This document shows, one piece after another, positions 45,119 through 57,225 of a stretch of DNA of 64,000 bases (position 1 is the first letter of the stretch; each line of letters begins with the position of its first letter). This DNA comes from Apophysomyces variabilis (taxonomy: Eukaryota > Mucoromycota > Mucoromycetes > Mucorales > Mucoraceae), in the NCBI GenBank assembly GCA_002749535.1, contig MZZL01000394.1, positions 1 through 64,000 of the forward strand. The letters are read 5' to 3'. The translations under genes were made by a program, and so were the position numbers. The notes beneath the pieces were generated by a model, which saw only the letters and a list, made by a program, of their open reading frames with translations, made no database searches and had not been told where the DNA came from.

Positions 45119-48100
45119 ATGTGGCATCCAGGTCACCGGACAAGGTTGGCTCTGATAGGAGCCTTATTACTGTTTGCAACAGTATTTGTTTCTGCCATGA
45201 AGAAGGAGGATTTCAAAACATGTTCACAATCTGCTTTTTGTCGTCGCAACCGAGCTTATGCAGATGAAGTGATAGCGAACCCCACTCACCAATCACCTTA
45301 CGTTTTAATTAAAGATTCCATTCAAACAGACGGCGGCAAACTGCTAGCCGATGTGAGAAATACCGAGACCAACGTTATCCTAACGCTGGACCTTCACGTT
45401 CTGCAAGATAACACGGCTCGCGTCCGTATCAACGAAAAAGCCCCCATCAAACCTCGCTATGAGGAACACGTCCAGTACACTTTACATGGTCAACCTGTCC
45501 TATCTGAGCCACATAGTTTCAAAACGGACAAGGATGGTGAAGTCACCATCACATTGGATAAACAGGGAACGCGAAAGATTGTTATTACCCCTGAACCTCT
45601 ACGGATCAAGTTCCTGATTGATAATGAGCCGGTGATCTCTCTCAATGACCGTGGCTTCTTCCACTTCGAACATTTACGCACCAAAGAATCCCATAAACCC
45701 AAGCTTATCCAGCAAACAAAGGAAGATGGTACTGTTGAGGAGGTCCAGGCACCATCAGAGGAAGGCTTATGGGAGGAAACCTTCAAATCCTGGACAGACC
45801 CAAAACCTAATGGTGAGAACGAACCCTTTTATATATAATAGATTTTGCTCTAATTCATAATTTTAGGCCCAGAATCAATTGCGCTTGACGTTTCATTCCA
45901 TGGCTTTTCCCATGTGTATGGTATACCGGTACGCTGTTGATGAAAATGCGCATCAGAGTGCACTAATATGATATGGTTGATTTAATTTATCAGGAACACG
46001 CGTCTAGTTTATCGTTGAAAGAAACCAGGTCAGTCGATCACCTTGCAGAACGTAATCAGCTGGTCTAACGATGCGTGGGCGTACAGGGGTGGCGAGAATG
46101 CCTATGACGAACCTTATCGACTTTATAACACGGATGTGTTTGAGTATGCTTTGGATAGTCCAACATCGCTATACGGCGCTGTTCCTTTCATGGTCGCCCA
46201 CCGAAAAGACATGTCTGCAGGTATCTTTTGGATGAATCCCTCCGAAACTTGGATCGACATTGTGAAGTCGAAGGAAGAGCAAAAGGTTTGGTAGACAAAA
46301 TTGTTATTGAGCGTTAGGCTGATGATAGAATGGCAGAATGGTTCGAAGAAGCTCTGGAACTTTGGAAAACAGTCGTCTGACAACCTCTCCACAAAGACGC
46401 ATTGGATTTCGGAGGCAGGTGTTCTGGATTTGTTTGTTTTCCTCGGCCCATCAACGAAGGACGTGTTGAGACAGTATCACAAGCTCACTGGGCCCCCTGC
46501 GTTGCCCCAAATGTTTGCTATTGGCTACCATCAGTGTAGATGGAATTATATTAATGAACGGGATGTCTTGGAGGTAGACAATCAGTTCGATACCTACGAT
46601 ATGCCCTACGATGTGATTTGGTTGGATATCGAATATACGGATGAGAAGAAATACTTTACATGGGATCAACCAAAGTTCCCCGAGCCAATTGAAATGGAGA
46701 AGCAACTGGAGCACAAAGGCCGGCAGGTAAATGGAAAGCTTGTCCAAAATTTGTTCGTTATGTTGAACTTCAGAAATATTGCAGCTTGTCGTTATTATCG
46801 ATCCTCACATTAAACGTGTCGACAACTACCGCGTGTGCCAAGAAGCCAAAGACCAAAACCTCTTTGTGAAGCAACCAGGCGGTGCTGATTATGAAGCATG
46901 GTGCTGGCCCGGTCAATCATCATGGGTGGATTTCCATAACCCAGAAGCACGTGCATGGTGGAAGAAACAGTTCTCGTTTGATAAATTCTCTGGCACACGA
47001 GAGAATGTGTATATCTGGAACGATATGAATGAACCCTCAGTGTTCAATGGACCTGAAATTACGATGCAGAAGGAAATGATACACCATGGTAACTGGGAAC
47101 ATCGAGTACTCCACAACTTGTATAGTTTGCTATCGGTAAGATGAAGCAATGCGTACTATAATAAGTTATTGATGTGTATTACAGCATGGCAGCACATCAG
47201 ACGGTGTTAAGGAACGAACAGCCGTTCAAAAACGTCCGTTTGTCCTTACTCGTGGTTTCTATGCTGGCGTGCAGCGTTACGGACCTGTATGGACGGGTGA
47301 TAACATGGCTTCTTGGGATGCTCTCTATTACTCGAATCCCATGGTTTTGACTAACAGTATTGGTGGTGTGCCTTTTGCTGGTGCTGACATTCCTGGATTC
47401 TTCGGCAACCCGTCTCCTGAATTGCTTGTCCGTTGGTATCAAACTGGCGTTTTCCAACCCTTTTTCCGTGGTCACGCGCATATTGATACCAAACGCCGTG
47501 AACCATACTTGTCCGAAGAGCCTTATAGATCCATCACACGTGCTGCTCTCCGTGAACGCTATGCCTTGCTACCCTACTGGTATACCTTATTCTACGATGC
47601 ATACAAGAATGGAACACCCATGATGCGTCCAATGTTTATGGAATTCCCTGAAGATGAAAGCCTCTTTGCTACCGAAGATCAGTTCATGCTGGGCAGCGGC
47701 ATCATGGTCAAACCAGTAACAACAGAGGGTGCAGTTACTGCTGATGTTTATTTCGCTGGTAGCCAGGTAACCGCAATGAACACCACTGTTATTTTTAGCC
47801 CTTTTCACTCATCACTTTATCACTCTGTAGCCATGGTATGATATGCATACGCACAAAGCTGTGCAGCCAACAGGTCGTCAAGTTGTCGATGCTCCATTGG
47901 AGAAGATCCCTGCCTACTATCGTGGTGGCCACATTATCCCTCGTAGGGAACGCGTTCGCCGTAGTTCATCGGCAATGAAATTCGATCCTTTCACGCTTGT
48001 CGTTGCACTGGATCATAATGTAAGTCCGGTCGTCATTGCAGTTATCCATAATAATAGTTCATTTTATGAAGGGAGATGCGCAAGGCACGTTGTATCTTGA

Positions 48101-48419
48101 TGATGGCGAAACTTATGATTACGAATCCGGCGCCTATGCCCATACACTGTTTACATTCAAGAACGGTGTATTGACGAGCGAGAATCTCCACGAAAACCAG
48201 ACCAGTGAGAAAGCCAAAGCATTTGCTGAAACGATGAAGGCAGTCAGGGTGGAGAGAATCCGTCTGCTCGGTGCGCATCAACCTCGCAAAGTCGTTATCG
48301 TCCAAGATGGAGAAGAACGAGAGGCTCTCTTTGAACACGACGCGAACACCTTTGAGACCATCATTAAGGACCCCAAGACATCTGTAGTACAGACGGGATG
48401 GAAGATTGTGATATCATAA
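45119..48419 (+). CDS. glucosidase II alpha subunit (GH31)
   Basis: ER enzyme that trims the two inner glucoses of N-glycans in glycoprotein folding control. Exons: 45119-45812, 45867-45928, 45994-46028, 46087-46285, 46337-46726, 46785-47135, 47185-47766, 47831-48019 and 48072-48419, in frame, 949 aa. ATG 45119 starts a signal peptide (LALIGALLLFATVFVSA) followed by KKEDFKTCSQSAFCRRNR, the typical mature N terminus. GH31 marks: FAIGYHQCRWNY; DVIWLDIEYTDEKKYFTWD; the nucleophile Asp in YIWNDMNEPSVFNG (about residue 540); GPVWTGDN; and GADIPGFFGNP...FFRGHAH. The C-terminal beta domain ends GWKIVIS. The exon 4/5 junction (CAAAAG|GTTTGG to GGCAG|AATGG) was chosen because it alone keeps the conserved TKTHWISEAG frame. 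Convergent with LYRM2, 60 nt between stops. Confidence 0.95.
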
Positions 48420-48479
48420 GGAATGTTATTGTGAAGAAAATCATAAGATTAAAGGAAAGGAAAGGATGGGCATACAGAA

Positions 48480-48951
48480 TCAAGGTTGATTCGTATGTGC
48501 CAAAGTAACGGAATTTTGTAATGAATGCATCTGGTGTTTCCCGGATGAGAGCAACGACTTGATCTTGTCCTACGATACAGTCAGAACTTAATGCGCGTTA
48601 GAGTAGCGTCTTCCGTGTACCAGATCCGTTTCGTTGCGGTACCGTTCAAAGTCTGCTCTGGCCCATTGCCTTAGCTCTCGTGCGTCGTCTTTAGCCATAC
48701 CTAGGAACGTTTTCTCCCTTTAATTTGTAATCTTAGCATGGTTATTTGTCCGGTTTACCTTTGGTACAACGTAAGATTTGACGGTAAAGAGAAATTGCTT
48801 GTCTTCGCATAAGGAACTACCAGGAAGCTGAACTTAGCTGAACAGCAATCATCGGGTAGCCGGTGTTTACATGGTTTAATGTAAGAGGTTCATCCTTGAA
48901 GAATCGAGGAACTGGAGGGGCTTTTGAGAACAGAAGTTGTGAGGATCGCAT
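48480..48951 (-). CDS. LYR-motif protein LYRM2-like, mitochondrial
   Basis: Four short exons, 48871-48951, 48759-48816, 48621-48700 and 48480-48569, join in frame to 102 aa; each is too short to be seen as a gene alone. LYR proteins act with acyl carrier protein in the matrix, supporting complex I assembly or Fe-S work; LYRM2 has been tied to complex I. The sequence follows LYRM2 closely: Arg/Ser start, PLTLNHFLMRRQAISLYRQI with the Leu-Tyr-Arg motif, then ELRQWARADFERYRNETD and a C-terminal helix DKIKSLLSSGKHQMHSLQNS. The Arg after the LYR and the later Phe of this family (ADFERYR) are present. The GT-AG junctions all fit phase. The stop lies 60 nt from the stop of the convergent glucosidase gene, so the transcripts probably overlap. 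Confidence 0.85.
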
Positions 48952-49347
48952 GGAGAAATTGAAAGGCACAAGAAGGAAAAAACAAAAGTGGCAAAGACTG
49001 TTGTTTTCTGTTGTTCTGGAACCCCGCTAAAGGTTACTTTGAACAGTTTATGTGCGCTAAGAGACTAGCGATTCCCATTAAGGGCTGACATAGGGAAAAC
49101 AAAAAGTTGATGTATTTTCCATTAAGAAAGATCATACAATGCATAATAATATACATGCTCTAAGGACACCATTTGCTTGCTCTTTTTACCCATCAGATAT
49201 GAAGTAGGACAAAGTACCCCACACATACAGTATCTCCCAAAAATAATTTCGCAAACTACGAAAATCGAAGTCGCAGTCCAGTGCTTTTCTGCTTAGCTAC
49301 CGCTTTACCTCATTTTAAAATTGCATCCACGTCCTTGAGCTCTCCCC

Positions 49348-49437
49348 ATGCCCACTGTTAAACAGTCAAAAGCAGAACTCGCTGCTGCCAAGGCTGAAAT
49401 TAGTAGGCTCAAACAACACAACGCTTCACCTTCTTGA
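49348..49437 (+). CDS. possible truncated coding start, 29 aa
   Basis: ATG in good context (CTCCCCATGCCC) opens a 29-codon frame with coiled-coil-like content (MPTVKQSKAELAAAKAEISR, then LKQHNASPS). The composition is much more protein-like than the surrounding DNA and resembles the N-terminal coiled start of some larger fungal or retroelement proteins. It ends in TGA and no splice continuation was found, so it is either a broken gene start or chance. Confidence 0.2.
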   Translation: MPTVKQSKAELAAAKAEISRLKQHNASPS

Positions 49438-50452
49438 GATGATAGACTCTAGTTTCCCTATGGAAAAATATCGGGAAGGGCGTGAGTATCCAAAAAGCCT
49501 TTTTGCAAGGAAGAAGCGGGCGACAGCAGGCCGGACAGGGGTCCTGATGCGATGGATACGTTTTGCGGAGATATCGATATGTACTAGGCATGTGGATTGA
49601 ATGGGCGGTTTGTATTAGAAGAAATAGATTCAACAGACTTGGCGTCTATCCCCCCCCCTTCAGTTTTTATCACATTGATCTAGCCCGGGCGGACACAATT
49701 ATTATTTTTGCGCTCATTTGAACCACTGAATAAACCCAAGAAACTAGATAGTGCTAGGTTGAAAGTCGATGTCATTCACTTGGCTCAAAAAAAAGTAATC
49801 CACAAACCTCTATAAGACGCATCCAGAGTCTGTAAGCTAGAATAATGACATACCTAATACCTTAACAATCTATCCCATAAGCAAATCGACTTCTTAATAT
49901 CAGAACTTGAGATGCATTGCGAGTTGTCAAGATGTCCTACTTGCAAAAAGATCAATAAAGCGTACTTTGTGTATTCTTGCACTTTTACTGCTGTGAATAC
50001 GATCCAGTTAGGAATTTGAATTATTATTCCTGTTATCTAGCAGAAAACCGCTAATGGAAATCATGTCACCCACTTGTTTATTTTCCTTCACATGTCATTT
50101 TCGTTCTTTTCCCGTCATTTACTGTAAGCATGACATAATTTTTGAATCAAGATAGACATTGAGGTATTATTGATGGGAACAGTAGACTGAGTTATAAACT
50201 GTATCTACATGTGTAATACTTATGTAACATTCCATCCAAATCCGTTGTACAATGAAAAGGAAATCACATAAACTATGTAAACTTTGTTCGGATGCACCCG
50301 AAGATGGTGCAACTTTTACGTACTCTATTCAAAGACATACCAAGATAGTTTTTTACCGGGTGTGATGCAGACGAACTTTCCAAACCATATGAGATAAGAA
50401 GACTGTAGAAAACTTTAGCAGACAATAGGTATTCTATAAAAATTAACAGAAC

Positions 50453-50641
50453 ATGATAGCCCCAACTGCACGACGTCGAACAAGAGCCAGCCAAACCGAG
50501 ACTATGGTTGAACCACCCAGGTCTCGCAAACGAATCAGCCGACGAGAAGAGGAAAGACCAGAATCATCCCGAGCTCCTTTAAGGCGATCCGAGAGGCAGC
50601 AAGCAAAAAGACAGAAAAGGATCCACGAATCAAGTGGATAG
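50453..50641 (+). CDS. Arg/Glu-rich small open frame, 62 aa
   Basis: 62 codons from ATG with 18 Arg and many Glu, Ser and Lys (RRRTRASQ, PRSRKRISRREEERPE, LRRSERQQAKRQKR). It would be a basic, unstructured, probably nuclear peptide. No family is recognised. The strongly skewed composition is unlike neighbouring shadow frames, but expression cannot be judged. Confidence 0.25.
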   Translation: MIAPTARRRTRASQTETMVEPPRSRKRISRREEERPESSRAPLRRSERQQAKRQKRIHESSG

Positions 50642-52609
50642 GGCTTTTACGCCCGGTATTTAGTAAGTGTCATTGAATACTATTGTTATTTTTCTTCTAT
50701 TACTCACCAATTGAAATTTATATATGCATCTTGCATTCCCTTGGCGGGGAGATGGGTATGGCATCGTCAGTTTTATGACAGGTATGTAAAAGTGTTCAAT
50801 TCCAACTCTTATAACACGACAATTAATATAATTTGTTAGCGTCAAGCCCAGTTTCCAAAATGCGCCAAGTGAATTTGCTAGATGCGACTTTAATTTTTGG
50901 AAATAAAGTACATCTCCATGTTACTTGCACTCTCTTTTTGTATTTTTCTTTCTTTACCATCTATTTCTTCCGAACTTCACTATATGCTTCATGTGTTTTC
51001 TTTTTCTTCATTTCTCGACGTCGAGATCTCTATAGTCTGCTATGGATAGAGCTGTAAGTAGTACCCAATTACTGTTTATGGAAGTTTACATTTCGCACCC
51101 AGAAATAAATTTTGAGTCCATGAAAAGGACCAAGGTTGCGCTAAGAAAAAAGTACTTAGTATATATCTTATGCGGAAAGTACATTTTTACTTACATCAAC
51201 TTGATCCGTCCAGCGGACACAAAATTCATTCGATTAGCGTGAAATATAATTCATGGTTAGTAAATGGTAATGATAGCTTGACATCTTTTACTTATCTCCC
51301 CCCCCGAAGGGTAATCCCAATACATGTGTTGGGTATCAAGGCGCACCAAATCCATGGTGGCCAACGGTATTTAGATTGTTTAAAGAAAGCAAATAAAAAT
51401 TTGCCAAAAAGAAAAAAAAAGAAAAAGCCGCCAGGAGCTACAGATAGAAAAAGGTGTTGTCAGTATGCAATTGTTCATTCAATAAAAGACAAAGCACTTA
51501 CAGACACCATGTACAAATCTATGGCATACGCACTCCGCGAGGAGGCGACGGTGCTCATTCTGGGGCAAGAGAAGTAGAAAGAAAAAGTAATGGGAGCGCG
51601 AGGGCCATGAGGGCGAAGGCACCTCGACCGCATCAACCATGAGAACACTGTCCAACATAAAGCTAGTCTAGGTCAAAGATTGCAATTTCAAAGCGCGTAT
51701 ACTCACCTACAGGGGGAGAAGTCTGGTAAAAAAGAAAAGTGCAAAGAAGAAAACAAAACGACAATGATTTTACAAGGCTTTATAAAGGAACGTATTGAAA
51801 TATTGTCATGAAGTCTTACTCAACACCATCCTGGATAATCTGGACCACTATCTTCAGCAACAGATAATGACAACAAAGGTATTTGCTCGCTTAATATGCA
51901 ACAGAAGTGAAATCGGTCATTCAGTGTAAGATGGCAGGTGAAAAGAGGGAAGCACAGAGAGGTACAACATCAACCCAAAGTTAGATGTCTTGTATGGAAA
52001 AGAGTATCTGACAAGTAACTAGCCACACGCATGTACTTGGACCTTATATTGATTGGACATCTGCAAGATACTTATAATACAAACATGCAAGTTCAGGGAT
52101 TCACAGTTTATAGCGCAAGAATGCACCCATATGAAAGAGAAATAGGAAATACAAAAAATGGATATTATCACCCAAGTGTTCATTATCATTGACCAGTTTA
52201 TGTATCGTTTTAACCGATGCAAACATCTTCTTCAGCCAACGTTTGTGGCCTTTCTATCCATGACAATGGCACGTTTTCTATTGATAATGAAGGGAAAACA
52301 GCATAGGCGCTTTTTTTTTTGGCGCATGCGAGGCGCATCCATCCAAATTTAAACAACGTAGTCATAGTGTTCGAAAATAATATGTTGGCTAATACGGAGA
52401 GATGGCTGTAAAAAGGATTATAAGAGTCATTCAATTGTTATTACATTGGGTTAAAGGAAAGAGGATAAGAGCTTTTTTTTGTTCGTCTGAATTCCAAGTT
52501 TGAAAACTCCTTTTCAAAACCCGATGTCGTTCAGGACGAGGGCAGTCCCTCCAACCATTGTTTGGTAAACAACGCCCAAGTTTGGTCTTCCGCGACGATA
52601 TAGATCACC

Positions 52610-52976
52610 ATGCGTCAAAACTTTGTGGGTATGGTCGTCAGCAATGCCATGCAAAAGACGGTGAAGGTGAAAGTGACAAGGTCAAAGTTACATCCAGTGG
52701 TTCTGAAGGTAAATACAGAGAAAAGCATCCCTCTTTTTGCATGGAAAAGATGGGATGAACAAAAACGTAATAAAATCAACCTGGCACTGATCAATCTTGG
52801 TTTCTTTTCTCTCTTGACATATAAAGACTATTCGATCGCACAAGAATTACCTCGCCCATGACGAAAAGCAGGCGTGTGGATTAGGAGATATTGTTCGTAT
52901 TGAAGCCTGTCGACCATTGAGCAAACACAAGCATTTCTCCGTGGCCGAGATTATCCGCAGTGCCAAAACAGCATAA
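52610..52976 (+). CDS. mitochondrial small-subunit ribosomal protein uS17
   Basis: Component of the mitoribosome small subunit, binding 16S-type rRNA. Exons 52610-52708 and 52827-52976 (118-nt intron, CTGAAG|GTAAAT to ATAAAG|ACTATT) give 82 aa, a bacterial-like length. It starts MRQNFVGMVVSNAMQKTVKV, the S17 OB-fold strand; the second exon has the IRSHKNYLAHDE segment, then GLGDIVRIEACRPLSKHKHF, the S17 signature. The short length without a long fungal extension points to the mitochondrial form; no cleaved presequence is obvious. The second exon starts with the conserved TIRSHKN Lys/His cluster. No other ribosomal gene is near. Confidence 0.92.
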
Positions 52977-53979
52977 AGTGCGAAAGTTTGCGAGTACAAA
53001 AACACTGTAAATAATGGATAGAGTCATACCAGCAATGGATCATGAAAAGGTCACGACCATTGCTGCTTATCGAATGGAACCAAAAAAAAACCCCGAGTAA
53101 CCCTGGAGAAAAAAAAAAGATATATATTACTACTAAAAGTTCATGCACCACTTTCCCTTTGTCGCATCGTTGAAACAGTATATATTTCGTGGATGGCTTT
53201 CAAATGGTTGATGTTCCATAGAAGAGAGCGACGTCTACGCGTTGCCCATCTCGCCTGAGTTTTTCGATTTGCTATTTACGTACACACCAATGAGTTGGGA
53301 TATCAGCATGGATAGGGGTTCTTTGGACTTATGATCTTAATCAATTGCGGCATGGGGAAGTTGCTACATAGTACTATTGAGACATGGTTTGTTGGCAACT
53401 ACAAATGATCGTACACCATTCCATACCAATGGATGCAGATTTTAGTAGGATTAGCCGGATAAAGTACTTGGTGATTAGCTTTATTCCTTTGCTTGCAATC
53501 ACTATTATTACTGGTTGGGATAGCAAAAAGCAACTGCTACAGAGCCTTGAGCTTGGCAGTAGTAGCAGATGCATAATTGCATAATAACATAACTAGATGC
53601 CCCATGTTAACACTTTTTATCGACAGGTTTGGCTATAGGTCATCGCCTCGCCCGAATGGTAGGATCGTAAAGAGACATATGATGAGACTATTGAACACTT
53701 GATGGATGCTGCAGACACGGTTTAAACACAAGGAATGACCCACAATGTACGCAACGCAAGATATCTCACAGACACGCATAGATTTCCCTGTTTACCATCA
53801 TCTGAACTTTTAAACGTTGTGTGAAAATCTAGTTGACCTCTCTCACTCGAAAGAATTGCTATGTTGATTAAACCGAGCCCAATCGATCAACCATTAGTTG
53901 TTTATTGTTATAACAGCCAGCTAATCCCATGGGTTGTAACAGTGTATTGATAGGAAGGTCCTCCACTAGTCCTGATGCT
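52977..53979. other. intergenic between convergent genes
   Basis: 1 kb between the stops of mitochondrial uS17 (+) and the isochorismatase-like gene (-). Frames at 52951-53151, 53374-53574 and 53868-54086 are without recognisable content or are shadows. Nothing else seen. Confidence 0.4.
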
Positions 53980-54830
53980 TTACAAGTTGGCATTCGTACC
54001 TTTCTGCAGTAACTTGTTGACCTTGGTGGCTTCCATATATTCTTTAACAATGCCGCTAATACCCTTAAACTTCTCATGCTTAGCATCCTTGACCAATTGG
54101 AACAAAGCGGATTCAGATGTCGTGATAGTGGCTCCTGCGGCTTTCATGCGCTAAGGAAATACCAAATAAAGGACATTTAGAAAAAATAAGATTTCGTCAT
54201 GACTCACTCCCAAAGCAATATCGATTTCTGTCCAGTTTTGCGAAGAGACACCATCAGCAACAACATGAACATCGATATTGTTTTCAAGCAATTCGAGAGC
54301 TGTTTGAAGAACACAGACGTGACTCTGTAAACGGGACCATCAGTCAAAACAGATCGTGGTCTTTCCTGTTCAGTTTTCATTATATAGCTTTACCTCAATG
54401 CCAACCAACATGACAGATTCTGTTTTGCGCGCTTTCAACAATTCAGCTACCTCAGGCACGTACATGCTGAACTTGGTCTTCTGGATACTCATCGATGCTT
54501 CAGAAACATCTAATTCCGCTACCGTCGGACCAAAAGCTTTCCCACGTTCGTCAATGCCACAGCTGCCCGCGCTTTCTTCTTTCTGTCTTTGACTTTACCT
54601 TTTGGATACTGTTCGGTAACAATAACAGGAATATCCAATAGTTTGCTGGCTTTAATCTATCGATAACTCTCAATGAATCCACCCTTCTTTCGCTTTTTCT
54701 TTACCATTTTGTTTGCGGTCGAAATGACGGAAGGGTATTGCCAAATGAGGCCTTTAAAACGTTCCTGTATATCGCATACAAATAATGCTGTTGTCTGCGG
54801 AGAGAGCTTAGCAATTCTGGGAAGTGACAT
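53980..54830 (-). CDS. isochorismatase-domain hydrolase (ISOC1/2-like)
   Basis: Cysteine hydrolase of the isochorismatase superfamily. Exons 54705-54830, 54599-54656, 54394-54536, 54208-54324 and 53980-54150 join in frame to 204 aa. The catalytic triad is visible: Asp in [11 protein letters not shown] (about residue 19), Lys in [10 protein letters not shown] and Cys in [12 protein letters not shown], which spans an exon junction. [18 protein letters not shown] precedes the Lys as expected. The pattern matches animal and fungal ISOC1/2 proteins (some mitochondrial), not biosynthetic enterobactin enzymes. The substrate is unknown. The acceptor of the third exon (GGGAAAG|CTTTTG) was chosen because it alone keeps the conserved frame. 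No related biosynthesis gene is nearby. Confidence 0.9.
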
Positions 54831-55582
54831 GACGGAATAAGATAGAAAACTGTGAAGACAAAAGAGAGTGGGAAAGAGACCGTGGGGTAACTGAGTCGGT
54901 ATTTAAAACCGGCAGATAATTCTGACCGCGAGTGTCATGCTTTCATTGGATGTAACGCACAGTGAAGAGATCACAAGCAGCATTAGGTATTGATTCTAGA
55001 CTACGTCGCTCAGAAAATCGTTGTCATTCATAACGGGAAGCTCTGTTTATCAGCATTAAAACGGTGGAAATGGGTTTCTTCGACTGATATATACAATTAG
55101 TCTCATGGACCCTTTAGATTGGGCGTTTTCAGCTAGGATAATCGAGGGGTAGGAGATAACGTCGATTAAATGCGTGTACGTCTGTGTGCCTTTTTTTGGT
55201 TTACCATTTGCGGTCTGTTTTCCGATTCTCCTTTCTTTCTCCTTCCTCTCTATCTCTCTCTCTGTTTATACTAGGAGCGAAAGAGGAGCGACTGGAAATT
55301 TCGAATGGCGCCCTCTATCTCTCTTTCAGAGAGATGATAATAAAAGAAAAACTTATATCCGATTGAACATGATGATAAGGGGCTGATTACCACCTTAAAC
55401 CTTACCTTTTTTCCCTCTAACGTATTAAATAGAGCCTTTGGACATTTTCCTGTCTGGTTTCCTTCTTTCTTTCCACATTGATTCCGTGTTTCTTTCCTTC
55501 CCGCTCGTTTTATAGTTTTCTATATTATATCTTCTTTCCCACTTTCTTAATATAACAAAACAAAAGTTACACTGTACTAATT
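54831..55582. promoter_or_regulatory. divergent promoter with CT-rich leader of URC4
   Basis: 750 nt between divergent starts. Long pyrimidine tracts at about 55190-55265 and 55440-55545 lie before the URC4 ATG, a fungal promoter and leader feature. Frames within it (55174-55386) are pyrimidine-derived shadows. Confidence 0.4.
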
Positions 55583-57225
55583 ATGGTTCCTGCTCCTGTG
55601 GATGAATATCTATTGAGTCTTCGTGCAGTACGAGAACGATGTTTCAAGGTTCAAGAAATCGCAGCAAAAAATAAGCTTCAGCATTTTGATGTCGATCACA
55701 GCAAGCTGCAAGACGTTGTTCAAATCGTTGTGTCACTGATTAAACGAGACTTTGCTGATCCATCACGTATCCCTGCCCACGGACGTTGGCGCCATTTCGA
55801 TGTAGGCGGTCGTCCAAGAATTCAAACCTTGATCAATGCCTGGGCTAGTCTCGGCCAAAATGCACTTGAACAGACCAGACGGGTTCTGGACTTGTTCGTT
55901 GTTGCTGTCTTGCTTGATGTAGAGGCAGGTCATACCTGGTCTTATCGCGAAAAAACAACGGGCCGGATCTATAAACGAACGGAAGGAGTAGCTGTTGCCG
56001 TCTTGGAGCTTTTCACCTCTGGCGTGTTTTCCAGCCAACCCAGTGATCCTCATCGAGTTGACTGTAGGTTTTGCCAGATAAACTAAAAAAAAAGATTTAG
56101 TTGGCTTTGACCGCGACTTACCTATCCTTTTTCAGCTGAGGCACTGCGTAGCCTATCGATAGAGACTCTCCAGCAGGGTTTCCAATTGAGTGCATCGAAT
56201 ATCCTAGTTGGTCTAGAAGACCGACTGGCTTTGTTGCACCATTTAGGAGCTGTGTTACAGGATCGGCCAGACTACTTTGGAAGTGGGTCGATCCCACGCC
56301 CTGGCAACCTCATGGGTATGTATGGAAAAACAGTAAAATAGAACAAAAACATGGCCAAGCCATTGCTTTCTTTTTTCAAATTTTGACACGTTTCTGCATG
56401 CAGATTATCTTTTAGAACATCCGACGACCATCAAGACGAAGAAAGGACCATTGATTCCCTTGGAAACCCTATGGCCCGTAGTCATGGTTATGGGCGAACT
56501 CTGGGCTGCTGATGGTGAAGCCGGCAAGGGCGGCAGCCAGGGTCTTGGCGATGTCTGGCCATGCCCAGCTATCCAAAAATCAGACGATGACCAATCGACA
56601 GATCACTACGTCGCTTTCCACAAGCTCTCGCAATGGCTGGTCTATTCTCTTGTGGAACCGATGGAGAAGCTGTTGGGTGCAACCATTGAAGGCACGGATC
56701 TACTGACGCCTTTACCGGACTACAGAAATGGTGGTCTATTGATGGATACTGGATTCATCACGCTGAAAAAGCAAGATTACGAGCGAGGCCTCGATAATTA
56801 TCGCCAGAACGCACTTTTACCTGGCCAGCCCAAGGTCGAGATTGCCCCCATGTTTGAAATGTGTGACCCGGTCGTGGTCGAGTGGCGTGCGTTGACCACC
56901 GCCTATCTCGACCTCGTGGCCGAAAAGGTGCGCGACACGTTGAAATTGCCTCGCAAAAAGCTGCGCCTGACACAGTTAATCGAAGGTGGTACCTGGAGCG
57001 TAAGTCTCATATTACTTTCTCTCTTTCTCGTCGCTTATTCTAGTTTACTTTCTACAGGCAGGTAGAGAACTCGCGGAGATCTCAAGGCCCAACACGCAGG
57101 AGCCCCCTATCGTCATAAAGGTAAAAAAACTGCATGGATTCTATGGATTCAGAAGCATTAACTTGTCTATTCTATCTCTTTCTCCTTGATAATATACACA
57201 GATTGATCGACATGTGATTTATTAA
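55583..57225 (+). CDS. URC4: URC4/DUF1688 uracil-catabolism protein
   Basis: Member of the DUF1688 family; yeast-type Urc4 is needed for uracil breakdown by the URC pathway, with no known catalytic chemistry. Exons 55583-56063, 56136-56315, 56404-56999, 57058-57120 and probably 57202-57225 give about 447 aa. Family features: RERCFKVQEIA near the start; RIPAHGRWRHFDVGGRPR; EAGHTWSYREKTTG; GRTxxR-like RIYKRTEGVAVAVLELFTSG; GAVLQDRPDYFG; EVNTxLWPVVMVMGELWAA-like LETLWPVVMVMGELWAADG; FHKLSQWLVYSLVEP; LPDYRNGGLLMDTG; and EWRALTTAYLD. The tail RPNTQEPPIVIK is followed by an intron. The last exon gives only IDRHVIY, while the family usually ends SDGTVF, so the final exon or base calls there are doubtful. 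Neighbours are not other URC genes. Confidence 0.9.

Larger units (their letters stand above)
48952..52609. other. 3.7-kb gene-poor stretch
   Basis: Between LYRM2 (-) and mitochondrial uS17 (+) I found only two doubtful short frames, annotated separately. Other frames (49409-49633, 50273-50494, 51170-51577, 52019-52222) lack recognisable content. AT-rich with scattered CT tracts. It may hold the remains of a mobile element or non-coding RNA genes, but no direct sign was found. Confidence 0.35.

Noticed and set aside
51170..51577. 135-codon plus-strand frame with a Lys run
   Set aside because: Interrupted by low-complexity poly-Lys and no recognisable domain; no splice link.
54540..54600. Apparent frame break in the isochorismatase gene between YPK and FGPTVAE
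   Set aside because: A 62-nt intron ending GGGAAAG|CTTTTG restores the frame; no defect is needed.
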